DNA of 64,000 bases from positions 1 to 64,000 of the forward strand of contig CAJNDS010000821.1 of NCBI GenBank assembly GCA_905221605.1, read 5' to 3'. This DNA is from Symbiodinium natans. Lineage: Eukaryota; Sar; Dinophyceae; Suessiales; Symbiodiniaceae. A program made the translations under genes and the position numbers. The notes under the pieces are model-generated. The model did not search any database. It worked only from the letters and a program-made list of their open reading frames with translations, and was not told the DNA's origin. Shown here piece by piece: positions 51,373 to 61,351 of the stretch. Every line of letters begins with the position of its first letter. The stretch's first letter is position 1.

Positions 51373-51621
51373 TTTTTCGGCGGCTTTGCAGGTCGTGGTA
51401 AGCGCGTGTTCCCGCTAGCACAAGTGTGGGTTCGGGGTTCGGGGGATGTGCGGCGTGCGCGTCTGCTCTTTGGCCAGGCTGCTGCAATCGACGTCGCTGG
51501 CTCAACGGTCAGTTCTCTAAACAAGCTCCCTAATAATTCAGGGCCGACCATGTGTGTCCCAAAGTATACACTAACAGCTAGCTGCACTAGCAGTCGAGCT
51601 AGCGATGGTTGTGAACGTTGA
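51373..51621 (+). CDS. Terminal exon, unknown protein
   Basis: Acceptor ttttgcag, 82 codons to TGA at 51619-51621. Reads FFGGFAGRGKRVFPLAQVWV ... RARLLFGQAAAIDVAGSTVS ... TASCTSSRASDGCER. GC3-rich in its first two thirds. It contains LLFGQAAAIDVAGS, a Gly/Ala-rich stretch, but no recognisable domain. A coding-like exon upstream (about 51048-51137, VKAIQGLMQSLSFLVSFCEA) may belong to the same gene. Confidence 0.48.
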   Translation, partial: FFGGFAGRGKRVFPLAQVWVRGSGDVRRARLLFGQAAAIDVAGSTVSSLNKLPNNSGPTMCVPKYTLTASCTSSRASDGCER

Positions 51622-51924
51622 CCGGTTGTGTTTGCTCAGACGTTCAGGTGACATCTGCTTAGCTAGCTAGCTACCCTATACCCCCGAAACCCCAGAACCC
51701 ATCTTTGGGGGGCCCCATGAACGCAGGCTTACAGGTAGGCCTGTCCATGGCTTGAGTCTGCGTTTTTGGGCCCGTAGTTCTGCGAGTCAAAGAGAGAGCG
51801 TAGGTAGAACCACATGAGAACCCTAAACCCGAAACCCCACAATTAAGAACCCTTAGCCCTAAAACCCATCAGAACCCTGAGCCCCAAACCCCATAAGAAC
51901 CCTAAACCCTAAACCTCATATCAG

Positions 51925-51992
51925 CCTTCAAGTCCCCTTGAGGAATCCGAGGAGAAGGACGTCGAGGCCACCCCGTGCCAAGATGTTTTGAG
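51925..51992 (+). CDS. Exon-like segment, acidic
   Basis: Acceptor atatcag, 22 codons reading PSSPLEESEEKDVEATPCQD, donor AG^GTTCCG. CCCTAAA repeats directly upstream. Confidence 0.48.
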
Positions 51993-52525
51993 GTTCCGTG
52001 TTTGGATACGAGGGTGCCTGGCAGATGCCCTTACTTCTTTTAGAGTTTACGGTTTTGGGTTTAGGCTGGGGGCCCCGCGGAGGAGGGGGGGGGGGGTAGT
52101 GGGGGCTTGAGGAGCCCTCGGGGGCCCCTGTTTAAGAATGTTCTCGGGGGCTTCTGTTTTTGGGGGGGGGGGCATTGAAAAAGCCTCGGCATTGCACCTT
52201 CTTCCTCAAACCCTCTGAACCTATTTAGCGCCCCTCCCCCCCCCCCAACTCCAAGAAACCCTCTCGGAACCCTGTCCCCCCTGAGAAATGTGCGGGAAGT
52301 TCATGCAGACATCATCCCTAACCCCAAACCCTAAACCCTGGTTTTCTTTTCGAGTTTTGGGGTGGAGAGGTGAGGGCTACTGTAGACTGTGAGCTCGCGG
52401 GCAGTTGCCTCTCACCAACTTCTGCAGGATGCCTTGAGCCCTAAGCCCTAAGCCCTATACCCTCTACCCTATATCCTATAAGCCCTAGCCCTAAACCCTA
52501 AACCCTCTTGCAGTGACTCGCCCAG

Positions 52526-52660
52526 ACCTTTCCGCTGAAAAAGCCCCTTCGAGCTAAGCAGGTCGACGCCCGGGAGGACGAGGGCTCATTGGAGGAGAGA
52601 CAGGAGGAGCAAGAGGAGGAGGAACCTCCCGAAGGCCCCGCGCTGGACTTTGAGCCATAA
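52526..52660 (+). CDS. Terminal exon, Glu-rich C-terminus
   Basis: Acceptor gcccag, 44 codons reading TFPLKKPLRAKQVDAREDEG then SLEERQEEQEEEEPPEGPAL, stop TAA. Strong codon bias and an acidic tail of the kind found at protein C-termini. CCCTAAA repeats lie 20-30 bp upstream. It may follow the acidic exon 51925-51992 (phase 2 against 0, so not directly). Confidence 0.52.
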   Translation, partial: TFPLKKPLRAKQVDAREDEGSLEERQEEQEEEEPPEGPALDFEP

Positions 52661-53049
52661 TCTTTGGGTCGGGAAAACTACTAATTGTGTTCAGTATTTT
52701 CTCATTGCTCCTTCATATATGTTACTATAATATACCCCAAGCCCTATTCTAATCATTCTGGCCCTTACAGTACACCAGACCATCGCTCTGGTGTTATTCG
52801 GAATTCGACCCTCGAGGTCAAGAGTCTACATCTAGGGGTTCCCACTGCTTTTGAGGGGTCAAGTTGTCACATAAACCCCATGAAAACAAAGACGGGGCAC
52901 CCCTAAGCCCGAAGCCCTAAGCCCTAAACCCTAAGCCACACGTTTCTTTGCGCGGAGGTTGCTGGGGCGCCTTGACATGGTTGGTTTGGGCTCGGGCTTT
53001 GCGACTTTCAGTTTAGTCCAGAGTAGAGAGAAGGATATGCGGGTTTCCG

Positions 53050-53128
53050 ACATTAGGGGTGCCTTATTGGGGTCCTTATTATAAGGGGGCCCCACTATTT
53101 GGGGTCTATTTTAGGGGTCCCTTAGTGT
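53050..53128. mobile_element. Family G element, reverse orientation
   Basis: Its reverse complement matches G1 (30598) and the 62465 copy: agggacccctaaaatagacc, ccaaatagtggg, taataaggacccc. Confidence 0.55.
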
Positions 53129-53405
53129 CGTCAACCCCCATATCAAGTAGCGGGGCTTCATGGTTCCGAGCTTGGCGTTGAACATTGACATGGCTAACGG
53201 ATGTGGCGGTTGATCTAAAGGGTTCCTGTGATTCCGATGGGTTGAGAAGGGAAATAGGCTGTCCAATTGGGAACAGGTAGATTTCATCCACTGCCATGTT
53301 CAGGCTCGCGGGGTTGCAGCGTGGAAAGTGCACGGTGGGGTCGATCAGGGTGTGTCAAAGTACATAGGATTGTGCAAACATCTGGAAAGATGTAGGTTCG
53401 AGTAG

Positions 53406-53594
53406 CGCTTCAAGATGTTTTTCAAGGGCGGCGACAACTACTTGGAATATAGGACACGAGAATCCCGAACGCAAAAGACAAGAGTGCAAGGCGATGGCGA
53501 TGGGGGCTCCTCGGGTGAGGATTCCGGCGAGGAGAGGCTGAGTGATTTAGAGGTGTACCTGCGAGCCCCCATGCAGATGGCCTATAGGGTGTAA
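53406..53594 (+). CDS. Terminal exon, unknown protein
   Basis: Acceptor gagtag, 62 codons with stop TAA at 53592-53594. Reads RFKMFFKGGDNYLEYRTRES, then QKTRVQGDGDGGSSGEDSGE, then ERLSDLEVYLRAPMQMAYRV. Basic N-terminal half and Gly/Ser/Asp-rich acidic linker. A donor GAG^GTGTAC at 53560 is an alternative end. GC3 bias and length make it one of the clearer exons. No family recognised. Confidence 0.55.
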   Translation, partial: RFKMFFKGGDNYLEYRTRESRTQKTRVQGDGDGGSSGEDSGEERLSDLEVYLRAPMQMAYRV

Positions 53595-53988
53595 GGGTGC
53601 CTTTGAGTCTTCCCGAGGCCCTTTAGTCTTCCCTTGGCTGAACCGAAACTAGGAGGAATACATCTGCAGAAGATACGATGGAGATCCCATGAGGGCGCAC
53701 AGCATGAAGATCAATCCCCCACTTCTTCATCTGTTCTGGGGCTTGAGAGAAAGCAGCTGTTGCACAGAATCCGCGCATTGCAGGCAGCAGGGCGTGTGAA
53801 CAGTTGCAGGGCAAGCATGCTTCAGACCGAGTTTCCGACATTCTATCCTGCAGCATGCTACGACCCCGGGCTCGGCCCATTCTGCTCTTCCTATGCGCAT
53901 GTATGATTTTCAAAAAGACTCGGTAAACCCCTAAACCCTATACCCTAAACCCCTAAACCCTAAACCCCTCGATCCAAGTTTCCATCAG

Positions 53989-54078
53989 GAGAGCTCGAGC
54001 ACGTCATCGGAAGGCGTGGCCGAGGGCCCGCAGGAGGCACCCAAGCTTTGGCGTGTACGGCTTCAGAATACGCTGTAA
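53989..54078 (+). CDS. Exon-like segment, Ser/Glu-rich
   Basis: Acceptor ccatcag, reading ESSSTSSEGVAEGPQEAPKL. Either spliced at C^GTGTACGG (54052) or ending LQNTL-TAA at 54076-54078. CCCTAAA repeats upstream; an (AT)n microsatellite follows at 54080-54100. Confidence 0.48.
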   Translation, partial: ESSSTSSEGVAEGPQEAPKLWRVRLQNTL

Positions 54079-54302
54079 TATGTATATATATATATATATA
54101 TCTTTGCTTGGTTATTTATTTTTATATTTGCTTCTACACATTCATTTTTTGTGTGTTTATGTAACATTCATTATATCAGGAGGGCTGGAGGCACAGGCCC
54201 TTGGGTCCTTGGTTGTGCCAATAGTGCCCTTAGCAACCAATGCTCCTTGCCTGATTCGCCAAGCAGCCACTGAGTTCGGTAGGCAAAGGATCCTGCCAAG
54301 TC

Positions 54303-54359
54303 AGGGGTTTAGGGTTTAGGGTTTAGGGTTTAGGGTTTAGGGTTTAGGGTTTAGGGTTT
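54303..54359. repeat. Telomeric array (TTTAGGG)8 abutting a start codon
   Basis: Eight TTTAGGG units end with gtttgcc directly before ATG 54363. TTTAG^G units could serve as the trans-splice or cis-splice acceptor for the downstream gene. Confidence 0.97.
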
Positions 54360-54362
54360 GCC

Positions 54363-55331
54363 ATGCTGGCTTCGCCATGGCGTTGGTGCCTGATTCTGCA
54401 GCTCCTGGTTTTAGGCGACTCGTCGCAGTCGCAGCAAGAGTGGCAGTCATACGATGACAATGAATACTTCTCGGCTCTATCTGTACACTTGAGACCGGAC
54501 GGAGAGAGCAGGAAAGACAAGCTGATCCGCTGTGCGCAGGCCCCCGCGGGTTCTGCCGAATGTTTCGATACTGCGCCGCCAGAAGAATTCGTGGTCCGAT
54601 TTTTCCTGGCGAATGGTCAGAGATTTGCTGTTCGTGTTTTCAGGGAGTGGGCCCCAATCTTTGCGCAGCGCTTTTGGCAGACATCGAATCTGGGTTGGTG
54701 GGAGAACATGACCATCTACCGCAATGTCTACGCGAACTCGACGTTGCGCTTTGTGAGCCAATTTGGCGCCAGTGGCATCCCTGAGGTAAATGCTGCCTGG
54801 ACCAAGTGGAAGAGCAGCAATGCCACGGCTCCAGCACTGAAATCCAACCTTCGGGGGAGGATGAGTTTTTCGATGGGCGCGGTGCTATGCAAGGGCGAGG
54901 ATGGTCACAATCCCTGTGTGCCGCTGCGGCCAAACTGCACGGCTGACGACTACTGTGCCCTTGGCTTTAGCACAGAGATCTTTGTGAACTACCAGGATAA
55001 TCCTCATCTTGATTCTCACGGCTTTGCTCCTTTTGGGGAAGTCGAGGAATCGGATCTGAAGGAGTTGGGCAACTTGAACTCAGCGAGCCCCTTGACCGGC
55101 ATGCGAGCTTTGGACTACGTGGGAGAACAGCTGGGCCCTCGGTACGGTGAAGTCACGGAGTTGTGCCCTGCGAAGCCGTCGGCTGACGCTAGCCCCTATT
55201 GTGTCTACAGGGATGGAAGGTGCGCTGGGGTCAACCTTACCACATACAATGAGCGTGGGAATCCATACATTGCCGAAGACTTTCCTGAGATGTTCCTCCT
55301 GAGGATTGTCCACGCTGAGGTGGCCGTTTGA
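54363..55331 (+). CDS. Secreted cyclophilin-like peptidyl-prolyl isomerase
   Basis: 322 codons, ATG 54363 to TGA 55329-55331, intronless. Residues 1-22 (MLASPWRWCLILQLLVLGDS) form a signal peptide. From about residue 75 the sequence follows the cyclophilin fold: EFVVRFFLANGQRFAVRVF (first strands), IYRNVY (position of the catalytic Arg), RFVSQFG (Gln), GRMSFSMG, TEIFVNYQ (the SQFFI strand) and LDSHGFAPFGEV (the LDGKHVVFG His loop). Arg, Gln and His positions are kept, but the family's FHR, QGGD and SQFFI consensus is degenerate, and a Cys-rich insertion (about residues 180-200) interrupts it. A folding or structural role in the secretory pathway is likely; activity is uncertain. No family-typical intron is present, consistent with a retroposed copy. 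Confidence 0.75.
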   Translation: MLASPWRWCLILQLLVLGDSSQSQQEWQSYDDNEYFSALSVHLRPDGESRKDKLIRCAQAPAGSAECFDTAPPEEFVVRFFLANGQRFAVRVFREWAPIFAQRFWQTSNLGWWENMTIYRNVYANSTLRFVSQFGASGIPEVNAAWTKWKSSNATAPALKSNLRGRMSFSMGAVLCKGEDGHNPCVPLRPNCTADDYCALGFSTEIFVNYQDNPHLDSHGFAPFGEVEESDLKELGNLNSASPLTGMRALDYVGEQLGPRYGEVTELCPAKPSADASPYCVYRDGRCAGVNLTTYNERGNPYIAEDFPEMFLLRIVHAEVAV

Positions 55332-55431
55332 TAGTTTCAACTGGAAGTCTGGGAAGGATCGGGGGCAGAAATTGGCATGGGTGCCAGTCCATCCGTCATG
55401 AAACCCAAACACTGAAACGAGAAGAAGAACA

Positions 55432-55467
<36 letters not shown>

Positions 55468-56035
55468 GACTTCCACACACACACACACACACAGCTGCCG
55501 ATCCAAAAATGACAGACCTGACCTGCCAAAGAGCAGCTATTGGGGCGAATGTGCAGCAAGGGCTTGGCATTGTGACTGATTCTAGGGCAAGTCGGTTTTG
55601 TCGCGAAATCTTGGACGTCTTTGACTGAGCCTCCTTTCCGTGTGCGTTCAGCTTCTTGACATTCAGAAGCTTGCTTTGTGATGCCCAGCTTTGCAGGCCC
55701 TGTAGGCCGAACAATCGAGACATGACGTTTGAAGCAGAGGACGATGCACGCCCAAAGAGTCGGAGCATCAAATGTATGGGAGCTCGGCCGCCCGTCACCC
55801 CTCAACCCGTGGTCGGCGGAAAAGTTTGGGCGAGGGGGCTGTGCAGAGATCCACAAGCCTTTGAATGCTGCGTACCTGAGCACGTTGCATGTCCTGGTTC
55901 ATCTGTTTCCTGCATGACACGCGCACTACATGCCGTGCACGACGGAAGGCAGCATCAGCGATCACTTCAATGTTGGGGGAGACAGAGAGCAAGGCGCGGG
56001 GAGTTCAAGGGTTTTCCTAGCCTCTTTTTTGGGGT
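55332..56035. other. 3' flank of cyclophilin-like gene with (CA)n
   Basis: (AC)n microsatellite at 55434-55492. Open frames on both strands (up to 267 codons on the minus strand, running antisense into the cyclophilin gene) lack support. No telomere repeat. Confidence 0.5.
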
Positions 56036-56038
56036 CCC

Positions 56039-56137
56039 CATTCCTTTGTCATAGTGGGGTAACATTTTACATTTTTGAGGGTATTTAAATCAATAAGGAA
56101 TAAGATTTTAAATTCTTATTACTATCCCAATTATGAA
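56039..56137. mobile_element. Introner-like element D1
   Basis: ttcctttgtcatagtggggt, aacattttacatttttgagg and caataaggaataa ... actatcccaa match the intron 63762-63867 closely. Confidence 0.65.
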
Positions 56138-56188
56138 CCAGATTCCAACTATTCAGGCCCCTTTTTTTCTGCAGTTTAGGGTTCAGAG

Positions 56189-56301
56189 GTCTGCCTTAAG
56201 AACCCAAAACCCACTTTTTTGCAGGTTCTTCTTACAAACCCCCTTATAAAATTCTTAGGTAACCTACAAAAAAGTAGGTTTTGGGTTCTTAAGGTAGGGA
56301 C
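56189..56301. mobile_element. TIR element N with ~38-bp arms
   Basis: The left arm gtctgccttaagaacccaaa + acccacttttttgcaggtt and the right arm aacctacaaaaaagtaggtt + ttgggttcttaaggtagggac are inverted with few mismatches. It begins GT and the right arm contains TTAAG, so it could be spliced. Confidence 0.78.
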
Positions 56302-56321
56302 CTGGGGCTGACGGTCACAAG

Positions 56322-56437
56322 AGCCAGGGTAGCCCAATCATACCCTCTGCCCTTTTTTTGGGTTCTGGGTTCCCTTCTGAAGTAACCAGCCCAAAAAAAG
56401 GTGCCCTTATTACAATGTGGTTACTAGGCCACCAAAG
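56322..56437. mobile_element. Introner-like element B5
   Basis: gggtagcccaatcataccct and ggttactaggccacc ends, with the family B core (ccctttttttgggttctggg ... cccaaaaaaaggtgccctta). Confidence 0.68.
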
Positions 56438-56930
56438 CACCTAGGGTGGCTGGAACTTAGCGGGTTTCATGTTCAAGGTCTGTGGGCTGGAGTGCTTTAG
56501 AGTGCGCGCGAAACCCTAAGTGCAACCTTAACCGTATATCCGGAGCTTCTAAACATTCAAGCTCGGGTTTACACCCACCAATTGCCCCCGCATGTCCAAC
56601 CTGAGAGTTCAGATCCGGTTGAGGGTTTAGGGTTTAGGGTTTAGGGTTTAGGGAAGTGAGTTCGGGGACCAAGACGCCCAGTTTGCACCGTCAACCTATC
56701 TCAACCCCTCAACCCGGCGCCTGAATCCCCAAAACCAACCCCAGAATGTGTAATCCTGAGCTCTGAGCCCTGTTGGCCCTAAACGCTATATGCCCTCAAC
56801 CCTAATCCCTATGAACCCGTAACCCGAGTAGGTTTTGAACATATGCTGGGTTGAGCGCTTCAGCCGGGTGAAAGCCTCAGGACACTGCGTCGAAGCCCTC
56901 AAGCTCCGACAGCTGTAGCAGCTTCAACGG

Positions 56931-56990
56931 GTTTAGGGTTTAGGGTTTAGGGTTTAGGGTTTAGGGTTTAGGGTTTAGGGTTTAGGGTTG
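56931..56990. repeat. Telomeric array (TTTAGGG)n
   Basis: Eight clean units; another short array lies at 56625-56652. The surrounding 56.44-57.5 kb shows no gene I can support beyond a Gly/Leu open frame at 57236-57505. Confidence 0.95.
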
Positions 56991-57518
56991 TGTATCTCCA
57001 TTTGCGTCTCTCTCTATGATGTCTACACACTCACTTTAAAAACGGAAATGTGTTGTGTTTACTTACGTTAAGTTGTGAGTATAAGAGTACTGGTCTGAAG
57101 AATGCGGGTCTACTGCTATGCCAACCGTAGGGCTTCCATAGGTTCAGGGTTTCTAGGGCTTAGACTTTATCGGGTTAAGCCCCAAACCCTAAACCCTAAA
57201 CCCTCTACAGGATTTAGGGATTAAAGGAGCTTCGGGTGTTGTTTGCAGGGTTTAAAGGTTTTGGTGCAGATTCAAGGGATTCTGCCTTGCCCTCAAGGTT
57301 GTACCCTTGGGTTTGGGGACCCTCTTCAAGGATTCCTAAAGGGAATATGAGGGGGTTTCCAAAAATAGTGGTACCCTTTTTGGGGGCCCCTTCCCCTTAT
57401 TCCATTTGGGCTGTAAAAGGGGTACCCCTATTTCGGGAAATACGTATGAGGGCCATATTAGGAGTACCTCTTAGGGGTACAACCTTAGGGGGGTACAAGT
57501 CTTGATCCCCCTTGACAG

Positions 57519-58561
57519 ATCACGATGCTGGACATGGAGCTCCACAAGATCCAAGAGTTGCCAGGGCCCCACTCGGGGTTTCGGGTTTAGGGTCTAGGGC
57601 TTAGGGCTTAGGGTTTAGGGTTTAGGGCTTGGTAACAGCGGATCCTTCAAACTTTTGCGTGCATATCATTTCGGGCGGGGGATGTAAGGTCTCACAAGCT
57701 CTCTGAGCTTCGGGAGATTTGGGTGTTCAGTGGTCTGAGGGCTTGAGAATAGTCACCCGACACATACATCCTTAAGCCCTGCATCCTCAACCCTAAGCGC
57801 GAAGCCCCTAATATCCTAAACCTTAAACCATGAACCCATCCCAGGCCCGAATAGACACTAGGACCCTACGGTCCCCAAGAAGAAGCAGCCGATGTGTCCC
57901 AGGGACGCTGACGAAGTCCGCGCGGCTGTGCTGAGGGCAGGGAACTGAGACTGGGTCTTTCAGCATTTGCTTAGGGATTCTTGGGAATAATGTTAAATTT
58001 TTTGGTATCCAGGAGGGGTGTAGGGAGGAATTAAACCAGGAATCAAATTTTTCTTCCTTTAATGGGAACAGCATTTATGGGTCATGTTTTGGCTTTAGGA
58101 CAAATGCGCCTATGAGCAGCTGCAGTAGTTTCAAGTTGAATATCTCCATTTCCATCTTTCATAGAATGTCTTTGGGAGGACATTGTACTTACTTTCCAAC
58201 ACTAACGAGGCTCTTTGTCTTTCATGTTCCATGTAAGCTTCTTCTTTTTCTTCTGCTTCTTTGTGCTTTTCTTCTCTTCGATCTACATTTTCTATCTTCT
58301 AGGGGTATAGGGCTTCAGGGTAACTCTCTTGGCCCCCACCCCCCCCCCCCCCCCCCCGCCCCCCCAACAAAAAACAAACACCTAGAAACCCCAGACTGCC
58401 AGTAGACCCTAAACCCTAAACCCTAAACCCTAAACCCTAAACCCTAAACCCTAAACCCTAAACCCTAGAAGTCCGGCAGAAGAAGGGGTCGATGTCACGA
58501 GGCGAAGGCACGGCCAGAGTACCAGGCGGTCTGGGCCTTAGTCTTCGGCCCTTGGGATAGG
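57519..58561 (+). CDS. Two phase-matched exons, unknown protein
   Basis: 57519-57577 (acceptor cttgacag, ITMLDMELHKIQELPGPHS, donor GG^GTTTCGGG) and 58480-58561 (acceptor cggcag, RRGRCHEAKARPEYQAVWAL then VFGPWDR, donor AGG^GTTTAGGG). The join is phase 2. Both donors are telomere-type repeats, and the second exon has a CCCTAAA array directly upstream. The 902-bp intron also holds a poly-C run (58340-58358) and other unique DNA. Intermediate exons may exist. Confidence 0.48.
58406..58467. repeat. Telomeric array (CCCTAAA)n
   Basis: About nine units immediately before exon 58480-58561. The TTTAGGG array 58562-58602 starts at that exon's donor. Confidence 0.96.
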
Positions 58562-58600
58562 GTTTAGGGTTTAGGGTTTAGGGTTTAGGGTTTAGGGTTT

Positions 58601-58690
58601 AGGGATGTTCTCTACTTTCCCTCATTGGGTTCAAGAGGGTCAGATTTAGGAATACTCTTCAGAGGGTTCTCAGATTCTAAAGGCCATCCT
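58601..58690. mobile_element. Family C element abutting a TTTAGGG array
   Basis: gggatgttctctactttccc tcattgggttcaagaggg ... ggaatactcttcagagggtt ... ggccatcctt. Confidence 0.62.
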
Positions 58691-58922
58691 TATGGCTGGA
58701 AGATTTTTGAGTGTAGGGTTAGGGTTTAGGCCTTAGGATGTAGGGTTTAGGGTTTAGGGTCTGTTTCGGCTTTAGGGTGGTTTTGGGGTTTTTGCGTGGG
58801 TGGCATTGTGGGGGGAGGGGGGGGTTGCGGCTTTGGGATTTTAGGGCTTGCGGTGGTTCAAGGCTTGAAGAGCCTAAGGCCGAGAGGGCTGCGGGTTCAG
58901 GTTCGTTTCATGGGATGTCCAG

Positions 58923-59021
58923 GGATGGTACAATGATTCACTCAATCCTGGTCTCCTTTTTGAGCACCCTGAAGATCGGCTCCGCATTCAAGAACTCATA
59001 GGACCCCTCTCCTCTCCCTGA
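58923..59021 (+). CDS. Terminal exon-like segment
   Basis: Acceptor gtccag, 32 codons reading GWYNDSLNPGLLFEHPEDRL then RIQELIGPLSSP, stop TGA at 59019-59021. A (GA)n microsatellite follows at 59030-59062. Another open frame (HSILVSFLSTLKIGSAFKNS) overlaps. Confidence 0.42.
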   Translation, partial: GWYNDSLNPGLLFEHPEDRLRIQELIGPLSSP

Positions 59022-59031
59022 ACAAGGAAAA

Positions 59032-59062
<31 letters not shown>

Positions 59063-59386
59063 GACTCCCGTATGTTGATGAACATCTCGGGTCATTACCG
59101 GGGCTTCGGGCATTGCGCTGGCCTTGAAAGCGAATTAGGAAGACAAAGGACAGCACTGCGGTACCATCTAGCGGTGTCATGAACTCATCTCACTCATCTC
59201 TGCACGAATGTTGTACGTTAGCACAAGGCCACCCTAAACCTTAAACCCTGAACCCTGAACCCGAAACCCCTCTTCTGCCAGGACCACGGAGGAGGACGAT
59301 CATATAAAGTAAAACACGATTCAAGGTGTAAGGCTTCCGCTTCCCAGGCAAAAGGCAGCTGACGCAAAGAGTCACCAAGCGATGAG

Positions 59387-59467
59387 CATGTTGAGGCCGT
59401 CAAGGTGCTGAAGAGCAAAGGAAACAGAAAGTCGAAACGCCAAAGCTTGGCAAGCCAAAGGCGTTGA
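59387..59467 (+). CDS. Terminal exon-like segment, very basic
   Basis: Acceptor cgatgag, 26 codons reading HVEAVKVLKSKGNRKSKRQS then LASQRR, stop TGA. The basic tail could be a nuclear localisation or nucleic-acid binding signal. Confidence 0.4.
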   Translation, partial: HVEAVKVLKSKGNRKSKRQSLASQRR

Positions 59468-59831
59468 GCTTGAGCCGTCGCAACCTGAAACTTTGGCAGG
59501 ACGTCTGACCCAGTGGTGGGAGGTTTCCTCTCGGGCCCGTAGGATTAGTAGGTTTGTTTTATACATGTTTGTTATGATAAATACACAATTTTTAATATAA
59601 CCCCAACAAGGACCCAGTTAAGGATTCAAGTGCTTCCTTCACCTGAAACTGTTGAAGGCCTCTCCTGCCAGATGGTGAGCCCTACGAGCTTGGCATGTTG
59701 CATGTTGTCAATGCACTGACTGGATGCACCCTGAGGCCCTACACCCCAAACCCTAAACCCTAAACCCTAAACCCTAAACCCGAAACCCTAAACCCTAAAC
59801 CCTGTTGCATGTCGTTGCCCCTCTGACGTAG

Positions 59832-59860
59832 GGAGGCTCTGGTCTGAGGTGCCCGAGATG
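59832..59860 (+). CDS. Small exon-like segment
   Basis: Acceptor gacgtag, RLWSEVPEM, donor ATG^GTACGTG, a strong donor. Nine codons only. Confidence 0.3.
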
Positions 59861-60014
59861 GTACGTGCCGAGCCGTCGCAAGGAGCCTTAATAATTAGAT
59901 TCGAGTTTTGGGGGTCATAATTGTGTATAAAGGAACACCATTAGTAATTCTTCCGACCCCTATGGTAGGTGTGTGGGTGGAGGGTGGTGGAGGATTGACG
60001 CCTTTCTCGGTCAG

Positions 60015-60357
60015 GAAATTCAGAAACCATCGCGGCACCCTCCAGAGAAAAGATGAATCTAAGGTTCACAACCACCGGACAGAGGAAGAGGTCCAGGAGG
60101 AAGAGCCGACGTCCAAGGTCGTGAGCCTAGAGGGTCAATTCGGATTCAAGGTCCAGGGGTCTCTGGGCATCCAAGCCCAGTGCCCTAAGTCCTTAAGCCC
60201 TTCACCAAGACCGGAACACATCTGTTCAGTTTTGGGAAGGGGTGGTGGTGCGGTTGCAGTTCCGGCGGGCTTCGGGAACCGAAGACTAGCCCTTGCAGGC
60301 TACGAAGCTCGGGTTGTGGTATTGCTGCAAGCCCTCATTTGGGGTGCAAAAGCTTAA
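60015..60357 (+). CDS. Long terminal exon, unknown protein
   Basis: Acceptor tcggtcag, 113 codons to TAA at 60355-60357. Reads KFRNHRGTLQRKDESKVHNH, then RTEEEVQEEEPTSKVVSLEG, then CPKSLSPSPRPEHICSVLGR, then GFGNRRLALAGYEARVVVLL. A donor AAG^GTTCACAAC at 60063 and others would split it. Among the longest open segments outside repeats. No domain recognised. Confidence 0.45.
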
Positions 60358-61195
60358 AACCTAAAATTTGGCCTAAACTCTCGGCTTCGTGCTCGGAAGT
60401 GCCTGGTTTTGATTAGGACGCCCAAGCCCCATACATACAGTTGAAACCCAACTCTTTACATGGCACTTCGAAATTTCATGGTATCTCCCAAAATGCCTCG
60501 ACATGGCTTGGGCTTTCCTCGAACCTTTGAGGCTTCTGATTTATGACTTGCAAACTGTTGTGGCTTACACGCCGTTCCAAGCCGCCAAACTGAACACCCT
60601 ACACCCCTAAACCCCGAAAAAGACGCCTTAAGCCCGCCCTATAGACCCCACACCTGGAAACTTTGTGTATTAGTAATTGGTACATGTGTTGTTCGGTGTT
60701 CTTGGGGATTTCAGGGGGTGCAGAGGTTAGGTTTCGGAAGGGGACCCATGTATGAGGAGTCCTCTTCTAGTACCCATAGAGGCTCCAACGGATTCTGCAT
60801 AGGGCCACAATGTGCTCCATGAGCTGATTGGCACGATGGTTCTTTGGCCCCAGCTAAGATTCCGAGCCCTTGCCGTGGCCCTTCAGCAATGCCACAGTTG
60901 CACGTCATGCGACCGCCCTTGCAGCCGAAAGCGTTGAACAATGCAACCCAACCAGCAAGACCCGACAGAATCAAAAAAGTATGAATGGCAATTGCAAGCT
61001 GGATTTTAAATTCGGCCGCGGCAGCTAGCTAGTGCGGGGAAGGTGTGGCCCCCCCCATGACAGCCCAGCTCTCTCTCCCTCTCACTACGTGAACTCCCGA
61101 GTGAACCAAAGTCCCTAAGCCTCTTATAAGCCCCCAAGCCTCCTACAAAGCCAAGCAAAGCCCCCAAACAGCCCATGAAGGCCAAACCCTCAACC
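60358..61195. other. Gap: unique DNA without supported gene
   Basis: Only scattered CCCTAAA words. An open frame at 60711-60974 on the minus strand has no supporting context. Confidence 0.5.
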
Positions 61196-61265
61196 CTCAA
61201 CCCTAAACCCTCAACCCTCAACCATCAACCCTAAACCCTAAACCCTAAACCCCTCGAAGTCTCAG

Positions 61266-61351
61266 GCCCCGAAGTCGGAGGCCCCCTGGCTGGGTGAGCC
61301 GACGCCGAAGGAGCTGGACGCCATCGGCCCCAGGGAGCGTTTTTGGGAGTG
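61266..61351 (+). CDS. Exon between opposed telomere arrays
   Basis: Acceptor gtctcag, 28 codons reading APKSEAPWLGEPTPKELDAI then GPRERFWE, donor TG^GTGCTT. CCCTAAA array (61195-61253) upstream, TTTAGGG array (61358-61452) downstream. Very strong GC3 bias. Confidence 0.52.

Noticed and set aside
54200-54362. Relict spliced-leader sequence upstream of the cyclophilin-like gene
   Set aside because: I looked for the dinoflagellate leader (ending tttggctcaag) here and upstream of 25461 and did not see it.
55080-55883. 267-codon open frame on the minus strand
   Set aside because: It runs antisense into the cyclophilin-like gene, covers a (CA)n microsatellite (poly Val/Cys) and has no recognisable domain.
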